NCBI RefSeq assembly: GCF_019656335.1
Contig: NZ_BPLZ01000001.1
Location: 1 to 64,000 of the forward strand
DNA: 64,000 nt
Reading direction: 5' to 3'
From: Pseudomonas sp. NCCP-436
GTDB taxonomy: Bacteria; Pseudomonadota; Gammaproteobacteria; Pseudomonadales; Pseudomonadaceae
The position numbers were made by a program, and so were the translations under genes. Below are positions 19,124 to 28,481 of the stretch, piece by piece. Under the pieces are notes generated by a model. That model worked only from the letters and a program-made list of their open reading frames with translations. It searched no databases and was not told the DNA's origin. Positions within the stretch are counted from its first letter, which is position 1. Every line of letters starts with the position of its first letter.

Positions 19124-20715
19124 AGCTCAACCTGCCGGTGACTGGTCGGCAGATCGATATGCCCGCCCACACCAACATTCTCTCCACCACGGATCTGAAG
19201 GGCTCACTGACCTACGTCAACTCGGAGTTTGTCCGCTTCAGCGGTTTTACCGATCAGGAGCTGATCGGCCGCAACCATAACGTGGTGCGCCACCCGGACA
19301 TGCCACCAGCCGCCTTCGCCCATCTGTGGCAGACGCTCAAGACCGGGCGCTCGTGGATGGGGCTGGTGAAGAATCGCTGCAAGAACGGCGACCATTACTG
19401 GGTCAGCGCCTACGTCACTCCTGTGATCCGCGACGGCCAGGTGATCGAATACCAGTCGGTACGTACCACCGCCAGCCCCGCACAGATCGCCGCAGCCGAA
19501 CAGCTTTATACGCAACTACGCGCCGGCCGCCGACCTCTGGCAATGAAGCGCCCGCTTCTTAATCCGGCTGTCCGCCTGACACTGGCCGGCCTGCTCCTGC
19601 CAATAGCTGGTGCTCTGCTGACGGCACTGCTCCTGCAACAACCGCTGACACCTCTGCTGCCGGGCTCGCTACTGGCCGGTGCAGCGCTGGCCACTCTCAT
19701 CTGGACTGGCCTGGCGCCATTGCGCCGGCTGGCTGAACAGGCTCGCCAGCAAGCCGACAATCCGCTGAGCCAGTACCTCTATACCGGTCGCCGCGACGAT
19801 TTCGGTGCCATTGCCTTCGCCCTGCAAAGCCTTCAGGCCGAGAGCAGAGCCATGGTCGGACGCATTAACGACTCTGCCCGCCAGCTTGGAAGTGAAGCCG
19901 AACAATTAGCTCAGACGGTGGAACACAGCAGCCGGGCCGTGCAACAACAGCAACTGGAAACCCAACAGGTCGCCAGTGCCATGGATCAAATGGCAGCCAG
20001 TGTTCAGGAGGTGGCCCGCAACACGCAGTACAGCGCCAGCGCCGCCAGCGAAGCGGATCAGGAAACCGAAGACGGCCGCCAGTTGGTACAGGCGACCGGC
20101 GAGCAGATCGCCATTCTCGCCGAGACGCTGCACACCAGCCTGGAGCAAGTGCGCCAGCTGGCCGCCAGTAGCGAGCAGATCGGAAAGGTGCTCAGCGTGA
20201 TTGGCGATATCGCCGAGCGTACCAATCTGCTGGCGCTCAACGCCGCCATCGAAGCAGCCCGCGCCGGCGAGGCCGGCCGCGGCTTCGCCGTGGTGGCCGA
20301 TGAAGTCCGTGCCCTGGCCAAACGCACCCAGGCCGCCACCCTGGAGATCAACAGCATCATCGCCGGCCTGCGTCAGAACATTGAGTCCGGCATCAGCGCC
20401 ATGAACACCAGCGCGGAACATGCCCACACCATCACCAGCCAGGCTCGACAGGCGGCCGTAGCACTCGAACAAATCAGCGACCGGGTGAGCAGGATCAGTA
20501 ACATGAATCTGCAGATTGCCAGCGCCGTGGAGCAGCAGAGCATGGTCAGCGAGCACATCCAGCGCAGTCTCAATGCCATCTGCGAATCGTGCGGTAGCAC
20601 TGCAGAGGCCAGCGAGCGCAGCCACAACAGTTCCGGGCAGCTCGCGGCGCTGGCAGGGCGCTTGCAACTGCTGGCCGAACAGTTCTGGAACCAGCGGCGC
20701 GGCCTGTCCGGATGA
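19120..20715 (+). CDS. Aer-like PAS-containing chemotaxis receptor
   Basis: 531-residue receptor. The N-terminal PAS domain (about 20-120: [20 protein letters not shown], then [15 protein letters not shown]) is the Aer type that holds FAD. Two hydrophobic helices (about 160-205) anchor it to the inner membrane without a periplasmic sensor. The C-terminal signalling domain has the standard hairpin tip [23 protein letters not shown] overlap with the upstream c-di-GMP gene implies coupled translation. It probably reports redox or electron-transport state to CheA/CheW. Named Aer-like because Pseudomonas has more than one such receptor. Confidence 0.88.
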   Translation: MKLNLPVTGRQIDMPAHTNILSTTDLKGSLTYVNSEFVRFSGFTDQELIGRNHNVVRHPDMPPAAFAHLWQTLKTGRSWMGLVKNRCKNGDHYWVSAYVTPVIRDGQVIEYQSVRTTASPAQIAAAEQLYTQLRAGRRPLAMKRPLLNPAVRLTLAGLLLPIAGALLTALLLQQPLTPLLPGSLLAGAALATLIWTGLAPLRRLAEQARQQADNPLSQYLYTGRRDDFGAIAFALQSLQAESRAMVGRINDSARQLGSEAEQLAQTVEHSSRAVQQQQLETQQVASAMDQMAASVQEVARNTQYSASAASEADQETEDGRQLVQATGEQIAILAETLHTSLEQVRQLAASSEQIGKVLSVIGDIAERTNLLALNAAIEAARAGEAGRGFAVVADEVRALAKRTQAATLEINSIIAGLRQNIESGISAMNTSAEHAHTITSQARQAAVALEQISDRVSRISNMNLQIASAVEQQSMVSEHIQRSLNAICESCGSTAEASERSHNSSGQLAALAGRLQLLAEQFWNQRRGLSG

Positions 20716-20767
20716 AGGCCGTGGGGGCGACCTGCTAAAGTGAAGGGCCAGACATCAGGAAGCCCCC

Positions 20768-21769
20768 ATGAGCCGACTCGCCTCGATCAAGTTTTCCACA
20801 CTCGACCTGGCGCCGATCCGCGACGACGGCGATGCCGCCCAGGCCCTGCACAACTCGCTGGCCCTGGCCCGGCACGTCGAAAGCCTCGGTTTCGAGCGCT
20901 TCTGGGTAGCTGAGCACCACAACATGGACGGCATCGCCAGCTCCGCCACCGCCGTGCTGATCGGCTACCTGGCGGCCGGCACCTCGCGCATCCGTATCGG
21001 CGCCGGCGGCGTGATGCTGCCCAACCATGCGCCGCTGGTAGTAGCCGAGCAGTTCGGCACCCTTGCCACGCTTTACCCCGGTCGCATCGATCTGGGCCTG
21101 GGCCGCGCGCCCGGCGCCGATCATTACACCACACATGCCCTGCGCCGCAGCCGTGAGGGCAGCGCCGAAGACTTTCCCAACGATGTCGAGGAGCTGCAGG
21201 ACTACCTCGGCCCGCGCCGGGAAAATCAGCGGGTAATCGCCATGCCCGGCAGCGGTACCAAGGTGCCGATCTGGCTGCTCGGCTCCAGCCTGTTCAGCGC
21301 CCAGCTAGCCGGCATGAAGGGCCTGCCGTACGCCTTCGCCTCACACTTCGCACCACGCTACCTGCATGAAGCGCTGCGCATCTACCGTAATCACTTCCAA
21401 CCCTCCGAGGTTCTCGACAAACCCTACGTGATGCTTGGCGTACCACTGCTGGCGGCCGACAGCGACGAACAGGCGCAGCACCTCGCCACCTCTGCCTACC
21501 AGCGTATCCTGGCCCTGGTGCGCGGCCAGAGTCTGGTGCAACGACCACCGGTAGCGAGCATGGACGGCCTCTGGTTGCCCCACGAAAAACAGGCCGTGGG
21601 TGAATTCCTCGGTCTGGCGGCCATCGGCGGCCCTCAAACCGTGCGCCAGCGCCTGGAACAACTGCTGGAACAGACCGAAGCTGACGAGCTGATCTTCACC
21701 TGCGATATGTACGACTTTGCCGACCGTCTGCACGCATTCGACATCCTGGCCGGCCTGCGCGACAAATAG
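20768..21769 (+). CDS. luciferase-like flavin-dependent oxidoreductase
   Basis: 333-residue member of the bacterial luciferase-like monooxygenase family, YhbW-like subgroup. Visible are [40 protein letters not shown] and [14 protein letters not shown], the typical strands and loops of this TIM-barrel fold that bind reduced FMN. Substrate unknown. ATG 20768 follows AGGA. Single gene between the chemoreceptor and a convergent lipoprotein gene. Confidence 0.9.
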   Translation: MSRLASIKFSTLDLAPIRDDGDAAQALHNSLALARHVESLGFERFWVAEHHNMDGIASSATAVLIGYLAAGTSRIRIGAGGVMLPNHAPLVVAEQFGTLATLYPGRIDLGLGRAPGADHYTTHALRRSREGSAEDFPNDVEELQDYLGPRRENQRVIAMPGSGTKVPIWLLGSSLFSAQLAGMKGLPYAFASHFAPRYLHEALRIYRNHFQPSEVLDKPYVMLGVPLLAADSDEQAQHLATSAYQRILALVRGQSLVQRPPVASMDGLWLPHEKQAVGEFLGLAAIGGPQTVRQRLEQLLEQTEADELIFTCDMYDFADRLHAFDILAGLRDK

Positions 21770-21861
21770 GGCCGAGCCGTTGCCCGCTCGGTCCTTGGAG
21801 TAACTGGCAACAACCTCAAACCTGGGTAAGCCTGCACAACTTTCCGGTTGCTAGCCCGGCA

Positions 21862-21880
21862 TAGGCATTTCGCGAATGCC
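21862..21880. other. short palindrome between convergent genes
   Basis: GGCATTTCGCGAATGCC can fold as a hairpin in either strand. It lies in the gap between the oxidoreductase gene and the convergent lipoprotein gene and may act as a bidirectional transcript end, but there is no T run. Confidence 0.3.
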
Positions 21881-21888
21881 AGAACCTC

Positions 21889-22314
21889 TCAAATGGCGCT
21901 GCCGCAGCGCAGCACCCGGCCACGGACCAGCACATTGCGCTGTTCGTCGTAGAGCCAGGCCTGCGCCTTCATCAACTGCTGCCGCGCCTCGATGCGGTAG
22001 CGCCGGCCGGCGACGAAGTCGTCGTGACGCAGACGGATCTCGCAGATCATCGGCTGCGGTTCGCTCAGCGAGCCGCTCCCCAGACCACCGCGCTGCACCT
22101 CGAAGCGAAAGCGCACCTGCAGTTCGTGCGCCCCCGGCGACAACTGAAAGTAACGGCCATCCGGCCAGCGGCGGCCGTCCAGACGATCGGCCATGAGCAG
22201 GGTATCGGCCGTCGAATAGAGTTCCACCCAGGCCTGCTGCGGGTCGGGCTCAGGCAACGGCGAAGCACAGGCACTGAGCAGCAGCAAAGAGAATACAAAA
22301 GGCAGAACGCGCAT
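21889..22314 (-). CDS. hypothetical lipoprotein
   Basis: 141 residues with a lipoprotein signal peptide (VLPFVFSLLLLSAC, lipobox LLSAC, Cys16). The mature part begins with a Pro-rich linker and has beta-type segments: AWVELYSTADTLLMADRLDG and YFQLSPGAHELQVRFRFEV, then an RYRIEAR and AWLYDE region. That pattern resembles small outer-membrane proteins whose fold repeats short strands around a GxHxL turn. Function unknown. It is divergent from the zinc peptidase gene. Confidence 0.75.
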   Translation of the reverse strand: MRVLPFVFSLLLLSACASPLPEPDPQQAWVELYSTADTLLMADRLDGRRWPDGRYFQLSPGAHELQVRFRFEVQRGGLGSGSLSEPQPMICEIRLRHDDFVAGRRYRIEARQQLMKAQAWLYDEQRNVLVRGRVLRCGSAI

Positions 22315-22458
22315 GAATATCTCCGGGCTGGTGGGACTGCAACCAGCCTACACCGGAAAACCGCCACTGCCGAGCGCCCCTGATTCGCTTCAGGACTGGA
22401 GCCTCAGGCCATGATCAGCTAGCGTGAGGCCATGCGAATACTTCACTCAGGCGCCATC

Positions 22459-23493
22459 ATGCGTCTCGTGGCCGCGGCCGTACTTGGCATCCTGCTGACC
22501 GGTTGCTCGACCCTCGACTATTACTCCCAGCTCGCTGCCGGCCAATGGCAATTAATGCAGGCACGTCAGCCAGTGCAGCGCCTGCTCGACGATCCCTCCT
22601 CCGACCCGCAACTGAGCCGACGCCTGCGCCTGGCACAGCAGGCGCGGGACTTCGCCAGCGACAACCTTTATCTGCCGGACAATCGCAGCTACCGACTATA
22701 TGCGGATATCGGCCGGCCCTTTGTGGTGTGGAACCTGTTCGCCACCGAAGAGTTCGACCTGGAGCCGAAGCTGCACTGTTTCCCCATCGCCGGCTGTGTT
22801 GCCTATCGCGGCTACTACCGTGAAGCTCGCGCCCGCGGCGGCTCCGCCCTGTTGCGCGAGCAGGGCCTGGACACTTACATCGGCGGCGTGGAGGCATACT
22901 CCACCCTCGGCTGGTTCGACGATCCGCTGCTCAACACCATGCTGCGCTGGAACGACCAGCGCCTGGTCGCAGTGATCTTTCACGAATTGGCACACCAGCA
23001 GTACTACCTGCCGGGAGACACCGCGTTCAACGAATCCTTTGCCACCTTTGTCGAGCGCGAGGGCCTGCGCCAGTGGCATGCAGCACGCGGCGAAGAGCCG
23101 CCAGCAGCCGATGATCGGCAGCGTCAACAGTTCATCGAACTGGTACTGGCCAGCCGTGAGCGCCTGCGCCAGCTCTACGCCGGCACACTCTCTGCAGACG
23201 CCATGCGCGCGGCCAAGCAGGCCGAGTTCGACCGTCTGCGCCGTGAATACCATGCCCTGCGCCAGCGCGAATGGGCCGGCAACGGCCGCTACGACGCCTG
23301 GATCGAGAGCCCGCTGAACAACGCCAAGCTGCTGCCCTTTGGCCTCTATGATCAATGGGTACCGGCTTTCGCCGCGCTGTTCGTCCGCCATGGAAGTGAC
23401 TGGCCAGCCTTCTACGCTGCCGTGGCGACGCTCGGTTCGCTGCCTCCGGCGCAGCGTCAGGACGAACTGCAACGCTTGTTGAAGGAAGGTTAG
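22459..23493 (+). CDS. putative zinc aminopeptidase lipoprotein (PF10023 type)
   Basis: 344-residue lipoprotein (VLGILLTGCSTLDYY, lipobox LLTGC). The catalytic signature is FHELAHQQYYLPGDTAFNESFATFVEREG, read as HExxH plus a downstream Glu in NESF, which matches the predicted aminopeptidase family PF10023 (DUF2265). Start at ATG 22459 gives a normal lipoprotein signal; ATG 22432 would add nine residues. It is likely a periplasmic or outer-membrane zinc peptidase. Substrate unknown. Confidence 0.85.
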   Translation: MRLVAAAVLGILLTGCSTLDYYSQLAAGQWQLMQARQPVQRLLDDPSSDPQLSRRLRLAQQARDFASDNLYLPDNRSYRLYADIGRPFVVWNLFATEEFDLEPKLHCFPIAGCVAYRGYYREARARGGSALLREQGLDTYIGGVEAYSTLGWFDDPLLNTMLRWNDQRLVAVIFHELAHQQYYLPGDTAFNESFATFVEREGLRQWHAARGEEPPAADDRQRQQFIELVLASRERLRQLYAGTLSADAMRAAKQAEFDRLRREYHALRQREWAGNGRYDAWIESPLNNAKLLPFGLYDQWVPAFAALFVRHGSDWPAFYAAVATLGSLPPAQRQDELQRLLKEG

Positions 23494-23555
23494 AACTGTC
23501 GGGCAAAATGCCAGTCCAACCAATCAGGTTTCGCCCAACACCGGAGGTACAAGCG

Positions 23556-23786
23556 ATGCAACCTGTCATTCCCGCCCTGGCCCTGATGCTGTTCGCCGGC
23601 AGCGCCCTTGCCGCCCCCAAACCCTGCGAGGAACTCAAGGAAGAAATCGAGGTTAAAATCCAGGCCAACAACGTGGCCAGCTACACGCTGGAAATCGTGC
23701 CCAACGACGAGGTTGAGGATCAGAGCATGGTCGTCGGCAGCTGCGACGGCGGCAGCAAGAAGATCATCTACCAGCGCAACGACTGA
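23556..23786 (+). CDS. DUF1161 periplasmic protein
   Basis: 76 residues with a signal peptide (MQPVIPALALMLFAGSALA) and a compact mature domain of DUF1161: CEELKEEIEVKIQANNVASY, then VVGSCDGGSKKIIYQR. The two Cys residues likely form a disulfide. GGAGG lies 8 bases before ATG 23556. Its last 19 bases overlap the 3' end of the convergent HAD phosphatase gene. Members are often stress-induced; no function is known. Confidence 0.85.
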   Translation: MQPVIPALALMLFAGSALAAPKPCEELKEEIEVKIQANNVASYTLEIVPNDEVEDQSMVVGSCDGGSKKIIYQRND

Positions 23787-24448
23787 GCCGGCCTTCTGGC
23801 ACCGGACAGGAGGGCTCGGCGCAGCGCCTCCAGTGTCTCGAAGTGATAGTCCGGCGACTCACCGAGCAGCTCTTCGCGACTGCCGAATCCGTAGCCTACC
23901 GCCACCGACTGCAGACCATTGCTGCGCGCGCCGATCAGATCGTGTTTGCGGTCACCGATCATCAGCGCCGAGCCGGGCTGCAGTCTTTCCTCGCGCAACA
24001 GGTGAGCAATCAGCTCCACCTTGTTGGTGCGGGTGCCGTCCAGCTCGCTGCCGTAGATGCGCTGGAAATGCCGGTGAAAGCCGAAATGACGGGCAATTTC
24101 CTCGGCGAACACCGTCGGCTTGCTGGTGGCGATGTACAGCGTACGGCCCTGCGCCCGCAGCCCCTCAAGTAAAGCCTCGATACCCTCGAACGGTTGGTTC
24201 TCGTACAACCCGGTGACGCGAAATCGCTCGCGGTAATGATTCACCGCCTGCCAGGCAGTATCCTCATCCAGCCCGTAGGTGGCCATAAAGCACTGCAGCA
24301 GCGGCGGACCGATAAAGTGTTCCAGCGCGCCCAGATCCGGCTCGTCGATCCCGAGTTTCGCCAGGGCGTACTGCACGGACCGGGTTATACCCTCGCGCGG
24401 GTCGGTCAGCGTGCCGTCAAGATCAAAGAGGATGATGGAATGGTGCAT
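23768..24448 (-). CDS. HAD-family hydrolase, phosphoglycolate phosphatase-like
   Basis: 226-residue HAD hydrolase. Motif I FDLDGTLTD (nucleophile Asp9), motif II TSKP around residue 108, motif III Lys in the TNKVEL region and motif IV MIGDRKHDLIGA are all present. The cap between motifs I and II is helical, as in Gph. Typical substrates are small phosphorylated compounds such as 2-phosphoglycolate or nucleotides; the substrate cannot be fixed from sequence. The 3' end overlaps the DUF1161 gene on the other strand. Confidence 0.85.
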   Translation of the reverse strand: MHHSIILFDLDGTLTDPREGITRSVQYALAKLGIDEPDLGALEHFIGPPLLQCFMATYGLDEDTAWQAVNHYRERFRVTGLYENQPFEGIEALLEGLRAQGRTLYIATSKPTVFAEEIARHFGFHRHFQRIYGSELDGTRTNKVELIAHLLREERLQPGSALMIGDRKHDLIGARSNGLQSVAVGYGFGSREELLGESPDYHFETLEALRRALLSGARRPAQSLRW

Positions 24449-24534
24449 GACTGGCGCCTGCTCGGTAACGGAACGGCCCGGAGCATACCTGCCTTTTACG
24501 CTTGCTTCATCGACCGAAATGGCGAATTCTGGAT

Positions 24535-24562
24535 AAAAAAAGGGATGGCCATGGCCATCCCT
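24535..24562 (-). terminator. terminator of the aspA transcript
   Basis: AGGGATGGCC-AT-GGCCATCCCT is a perfect palindrome followed on the minus strand by seven T. It lies about 45 bases after the small ORF downstream of aspA, implying that ORF is on the aspA transcript. Confidence 0.85.
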
Positions 24563-24605
24563 GAGTGGTGAGGTGGTGAGACCTCTCTATGAAAAAGGGG
24601 GTGAT

Positions 24606-24743
24606 TCAGCTCCGCGTACGGCTGGCCGGACGAACCGAACCAAGGTAAACGCCGGCAGCATCGGGCCACATCCGGCGTGGCGGATGCAGGGCAATAAACA
24701 GCGGCTTAACGTAAGGACGAGCGGACGGCTTGGACTTCATCAT
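24606..24743 (-). CDS. putative small basic protein downstream of aspA
   Basis: Candidate 45-residue protein: MMKSKPSARPYVKPLFIALH, then PPRRMWPDAAGVYLGSVRPA and a short RTRS tail. It begins 14 bases after the aspA stop, has GGAG 8 bases before the first ATG, and ends before the aspA terminator. The composition is basic (Lys/Arg) and Pro-rich with no membrane helix. I do not recognise it. Position between gene and terminator and a good ribosome site support translation; a chance frame remains possible. Confidence 0.45.
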   Translation of the reverse strand: MMKSKPSARPYVKPLFIALHPPRRMWPDAAGVYLGSVRPASRTRS

Positions 24744-24757
24744 CGCTTGTGCTCCAC

Positions 24758-26182
24758 TCACTGCTTCAGGGGAACCAGACGCGGTGCAATCATGTTTTCC
24801 GGGCGCAGGATGTCGGCCAGCGTGGCCTCGTCCAACAGCCCTTCCTCACGCACCAGTTCCAGTACGCCACGACCGCTTTCCAGCGCCACCTTGGCAATGC
24901 GCGTGGAGTTCTCGTAGCCGATGTAAGGGTTGAGTGCGGTGACCAGGCCGATGGAGTTCTCCATCAGCTCGCGGCAACGCTGCTCGTTGGCGGTGATGCC
25001 GTCGATGCACAGCTCGCGCAGCATGTCCATGGCACGGGTCAGCAGGCGGATCGAATCGAAGATCTTGTAGGCGATCAGCGGTTCCATCACGTTCAGTTGC
25101 AGCTGGCCGCCCTCGGCTGCCAGAGTCAGCGCCAGATCGTTGCCGATCACCTCGAAGGCGACCTGATTGACTGCTTCCGGGATCACCGGGTTGACCTTGC
25201 CCGGCATGATCGAGCTGCCGGGCTGGCGCGGCGGCAGGTTGATCTCGTTGATACCGGTACGCGGGCCGCTGGAGAGCAGACGCAGGTCGTTGCAGATCTT
25301 CGACAACTTGACCGCAGTGCGCTTGAGCATGCCGGAGAATAGTACGAAGGCGCCCATGTCGCTGGTGGCCTCGATCAGGTCGGCTGCCGGACGTACCGGA
25401 TGACCGCTGATCACCGCCAGACGCTTGACCGCCAGAGCCTGGTACTTGGGATCGGCGTTGATCCCGGTACCGATGGCGGTACCGCCAAGGTTGACCTCGG
25501 TCAGCAGCGTCGGCGCCAGCATCTTCAGGTGCTGCAGATCTTCGCCGAGCGTAGTGGCAAAGGCGTGGAATTCCTGGCCGAGAGTCATCGGCACCGCATC
25601 CTGCAGCTGGGTGCGGCCCATCTTCAGTACGTGGTCGAACTCCAGGCCTTTGGCCGCCAGCGACTGGATCAGCTTCTCCAGGGAGTTGAGCAGGCTGTCG
25701 TGACCGAGCAGCAGGCCGAGACGGATGGCAGTCGGGTAGGCGTCGTTGGTCGACTGCGCCATGTTCACATCGTTGTTCGGGTGCAGGTACTGGTACTCGC
25801 CCTTCTCGTGGCCCATGGCCTCCAGAGCAATGTTCGCGATGACTTCGTTCGCGTTCATGTTGGTCGAGGTACCGGCACCACCCTGGATCATGTCCACCAC
25901 GAACTGGTCGTGGAACTCACCCTGGATGATGCGGGCGCAGGCCGTGCTGATCGCCGTGTGCTTGGCGGCGGACAAATGGCCCAGCTCGCGGTTGGCGTCG
26001 GCCGAGGCCTGCTTGACCATCGCCAGTCCGATGACCAGTTTCGGGTAGTGCGCCAGCGGTACACCGGACAGACGGAAGTTCTGTACGGCACGCAGGGTCT
26101 GAATACCGTAGTAGGCATCGGCGGGGACTTCCAGAGTGCCAAGGAGGTCTTTTTCGATGCGGGTGGATGCAGCAGCGGACAT
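24758..26182 (-). CDS. aspA: aspartate ammonia-lyase
   Basis: 474-residue aspartase, converting L-aspartate to fumarate and ammonia. Visible are RIEKDLLGTLEVPADAYYGI near the start and the fumarase/aspartase signature PGSSIMPGKVNPVIPE in the C-terminal half, which holds the catalytic loop. The start at ATG 26182 gives the usual Pseudomonas length; ATG 26191 would add three residues, and the longer frame to 26260 is not conserved. Divergent from a LysR regulator and followed by a small ORF and terminator. Confidence 0.95.
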   Translation of the reverse strand: MSAAASTRIEKDLLGTLEVPADAYYGIQTLRAVQNFRLSGVPLAHYPKLVIGLAMVKQASADANRELGHLSAAKHTAISTACARIIQGEFHDQFVVDMIQGGAGTSTNMNANEVIANIALEAMGHEKGEYQYLHPNNDVNMAQSTNDAYPTAIRLGLLLGHDSLLNSLEKLIQSLAAKGLEFDHVLKMGRTQLQDAVPMTLGQEFHAFATTLGEDLQHLKMLAPTLLTEVNLGGTAIGTGINADPKYQALAVKRLAVISGHPVRPAADLIEATSDMGAFVLFSGMLKRTAVKLSKICNDLRLLSSGPRTGINEINLPPRQPGSSIMPGKVNPVIPEAVNQVAFEVIGNDLALTLAAEGGQLQLNVMEPLIAYKIFDSIRLLTRAMDMLRELCIDGITANEQRCRELMENSIGLVTALNPYIGYENSTRIAKVALESGRGVLELVREEGLLDEATLADILRPENMIAPRLVPLKQ

Positions 26183-26279
26183 GATAGACATGACTCTCGG
26201 GGTATACGGCAGGTGCCGCGATGCCGCGTAGATTAGGTGCTCAGCCCAATGAAAGGCCAATGCCGTTGGTTGCTACCCT

Positions 26280-26294
26280 ATGCACAATCGGCAT
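26280..26294. promoter_or_regulatory. LysR-type operator between aspA and its regulator
   Basis: ATGC-ACAATCG-GCAT is an inverted repeat with 7-base spacing in the divergent gap, near the T-N11-A pattern bound by LysR proteins. The adjacent LysR product is the likely ligand. Confidence 0.4.
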
Positions 26295-26374
26295 AATGTC
26301 CGGGTGACTTTCCTGAGTGATCGGGCGTACCGCGATGACAACCGATCAGCTCTTCGTCGATTTCGGAGCCCTCG

Positions 26375-27280
26375 ATGAATCTGGAAACCAAATGGCTGGA
26401 GGACTTCATCGCTCTGGCCCAGACCCGCAGTTTTTCCCAGGCGGCGGAAAAACGCTTCGTCACTCAACCTGCCTTCAGCCGGCGCATCCGCAGCCTGGAA
26501 AGCGTGCTGGGCCTGACTCTGGTGGATCGCACCTGCACGCCCATCGACCTGACCGAATCCGGGCGGCTGTTTCTGGTCACCGCACGCAACATGGTCGAAC
26601 AGCTCGCCGAGACCGTGCGCCACCTGCACCATCTCGAAGGCCAGCAGGGCGAAGTGCTGCAAATTGCTGCGGCACACTCGCTAACCCTGGCCTTCTTCCC
26701 CCAGTGGATCGCTGCACTGCGGCGCGACGGCCTGCCGCTGACCACCCGTCTGGTGGCAGCCAACGTCGGCGAGGCGGTGCACCTGCTACGTGAGGGTGCC
26801 TGCGACCTGATCCTTGCCTACTACGATCCGGATGCCGCGCTGCAGATGGATCCGCAGGTATTTCCCTCGCTGCACCTTGGTACTACGGCGATGCTGCCGG
26901 TGTGCGCCACCGATGCCGATGGCGCTCCATTGTTCGATCTCGACAGCGAACAGAGCATTCCGCTGCTGGCCTACAGCTCCAGTGCCTTCCTCGGCCGCAC
27001 CCTGAAGCTGCTGCTGCGCCAGCGGGTACTGCGTTCGACAACCGTGTATGAAACCGCCATGGCCGACAGTCTCAAGAGCATGGCCCTGCAGGGGCTGGGG
27101 GTGGCCTGGGTGCCGCGTCTTTCGGTCAACGCAGAACTGGCGCGTGGCGAACTGGCGATCTGCGGCGGCGAACACTGGCACATCCCGCTGGAAATCCGCC
27201 TGTATCGCTGCGCACTGGTGCGCAAGGCGGCGGTTCGCCTGCTCTGGCGCAAGTTGGAAAGCGGCGAGGTGGGCCAATGA
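26375..27280 (+). CDS. LysR-family regulator divergent from aspA
   Basis: 301-residue LysR regulator. The helix-turn-helix is at about 5-62 (EDFIALAQTRSFSQAAEKRF, VTQPAFSRRIRSLESVLG), and the rest is an effector-binding domain. It belongs to the group that includes YjiE/QseD-like regulators. Position opposite aspA suggests it controls aspartate catabolism. The stop sits inside the bidirectional terminator that follows. Confidence 0.85.
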   Translation: MNLETKWLEDFIALAQTRSFSQAAEKRFVTQPAFSRRIRSLESVLGLTLVDRTCTPIDLTESGRLFLVTARNMVEQLAETVRHLHHLEGQQGEVLQIAAAHSLTLAFFPQWIAALRRDGLPLTTRLVAANVGEAVHLLREGACDLILAYYDPDAALQMDPQVFPSLHLGTTAMLPVCATDADGAPLFDLDSEQSIPLLAYSSSAFLGRTLKLLLRQRVLRSTTVYETAMADSLKSMALQGLGVAWVPRLSVNAELARGELAICGGEHWHIPLEIRLYRCALVRKAAVRLLWRKLESGEVGQ

Positions 27281-27305
27281 AAAACGCGCCCGCAGGCGCG
27301 TTTTT
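27280..27305. terminator. bidirectional terminator
   Basis: AAAAACGCGCC-CGCA-GGCGCGTTTTT is an 11-bp stem with T runs on both strands. It ends the LysR gene on the plus strand and the polyamine-binding protein gene on the minus strand. Confidence 0.9.
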
Positions 27306-27319
27306 CCAGCACGTCCGGA

Positions 27320-28414
27320 TTACTTGCCGGACTTGATGGTATTCCACACACGGGTGCGCACACGCTCAATCTTTTGCGGCAGCGGCTTGAGCACATAGAG
27401 GCTTTTCTGCGCTTCGGCATCGGGCGTCAGATCCTTGTTGCCGGCAATCTCCTGCGATACCAGCGGCAAGGCGCTCAGGTTGAAGTTCGGGTAGCCCAAG
27501 AAGTCGGTGATCGGAGCGATCACTTCAGGCTTGAGCAGGTTGTCCAGGAAAGCATGAGCCTCGTCGACGTTCTTGGCATCCTTGGGAATGGCGAAGGAGT
27601 CGAACCACAGCGGCGCACCTTGCTTGGGCAAGCGCCAGTCGACCACCACGCCGTTGCCGGCTTCCTTGGCACGGTTGGCAAACTGGAAGAAGCTGCCCGA
27701 GTAACCCACGGCCACGCAGATGTCGCCGTTGGCAATATCGGTCATGTACTTGGCCGAATGGAAGTAGAGCATGTACGGGCGGATGCTGAGCATCAGCTCG
27801 GCAGCCTTGTCGTAGTCCTCGGCCCTGGTGCTGTTGGGATCCAGATCCAGGTAGTGCAGGGCGATGGGCAGAATGTCGGTGGGCGAGTCAAGCATGGCTA
27901 CACCGCATTTGGCGAGCTTGGCCATGTTCTCGGGTTTGAACACCAGGTCCCAGCTGTCCACCGGCGCATCTTCACCCAACGCTGCCTTGACCTTGTCCGG
28001 GTTAAAACCGATCAGCACGGTGCCGTACATGTACGGTACGGCGTACTGGTTGCCCGGGTCGTTGGTGCCCACCAGCTCCAGCAGCGCCGGATCCAGATGC
28101 TTCCAGTTCGGCAGCTTGCTCTTGTCCAGCGGCAGGTAAACGCCGGCGCCGATCTGATGTTCCAGGAAGGTGTTGCTTGGCACCACCAGATCGTATCCAG
28201 AATTGCCGGCCAGCAGCTTGGCTTCCAGTGCCTCGTTGCTCTCGTAGGTGTCCCATTTCAGCTTGATGCCGGTTTGCCTGGCAAAGTCCTTGGGCACCGA
28301 CGGCAACATGTAGTCGGCCCAGTTATAGACATTCAGCTCCTTGGCCTGCACCGCACCGCTAAGCAGGGTGGCGCCGCACAGGGCGGCACCGAGCATCCGT
28401 TTGATGGCTTTCAT
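27320..28414 (-). CDS. polyamine ABC transporter substrate-binding protein
   Basis: 364-residue periplasmic binding protein of the PotF/SpuD/SpuE family with a signal peptide (GAALCGATLLSGAVQA). Characteristic segments are ELNVYNWADYMLPSVPKDF and YDLVVPSNTFLEHQIGAGVY, followed by LPNWKHLDP; the Trp/Asp residues in these strands line the putrescine/spermidine pocket. GGGGTGAG precedes ATG 28414. No permease or ATPase gene lies beside it, so it must use transporter parts encoded elsewhere. Together with the deacetylase upstream it forms a polyamine module. Confidence 0.88.
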   Translation of the reverse strand: MKAIKRMLGAALCGATLLSGAVQAKELNVYNWADYMLPSVPKDFARQTGIKLKWDTYESNEALEAKLLAGNSGYDLVVPSNTFLEHQIGAGVYLPLDKSKLPNWKHLDPALLELVGTNDPGNQYAVPYMYGTVLIGFNPDKVKAALGEDAPVDSWDLVFKPENMAKLAKCGVAMLDSPTDILPIALHYLDLDPNSTRAEDYDKAAELMLSIRPYMLYFHSAKYMTDIANGDICVAVGYSGSFFQFANRAKEAGNGVVVDWRLPKQGAPLWFDSFAIPKDAKNVDEAHAFLDNLLKPEVIAPITDFLGYPNFNLSALPLVSQEIAGNKDLTPDAEAQKSLYVLKPLPQKIERVRTRVWNTIKSGK

Positions 28415-28481
28415 CGTTTCTCACCCCTGATGTGTCGTTGGTCTTGTTTTGAGCCAGCCGCCCATGGCCGGATGGGCGCCC

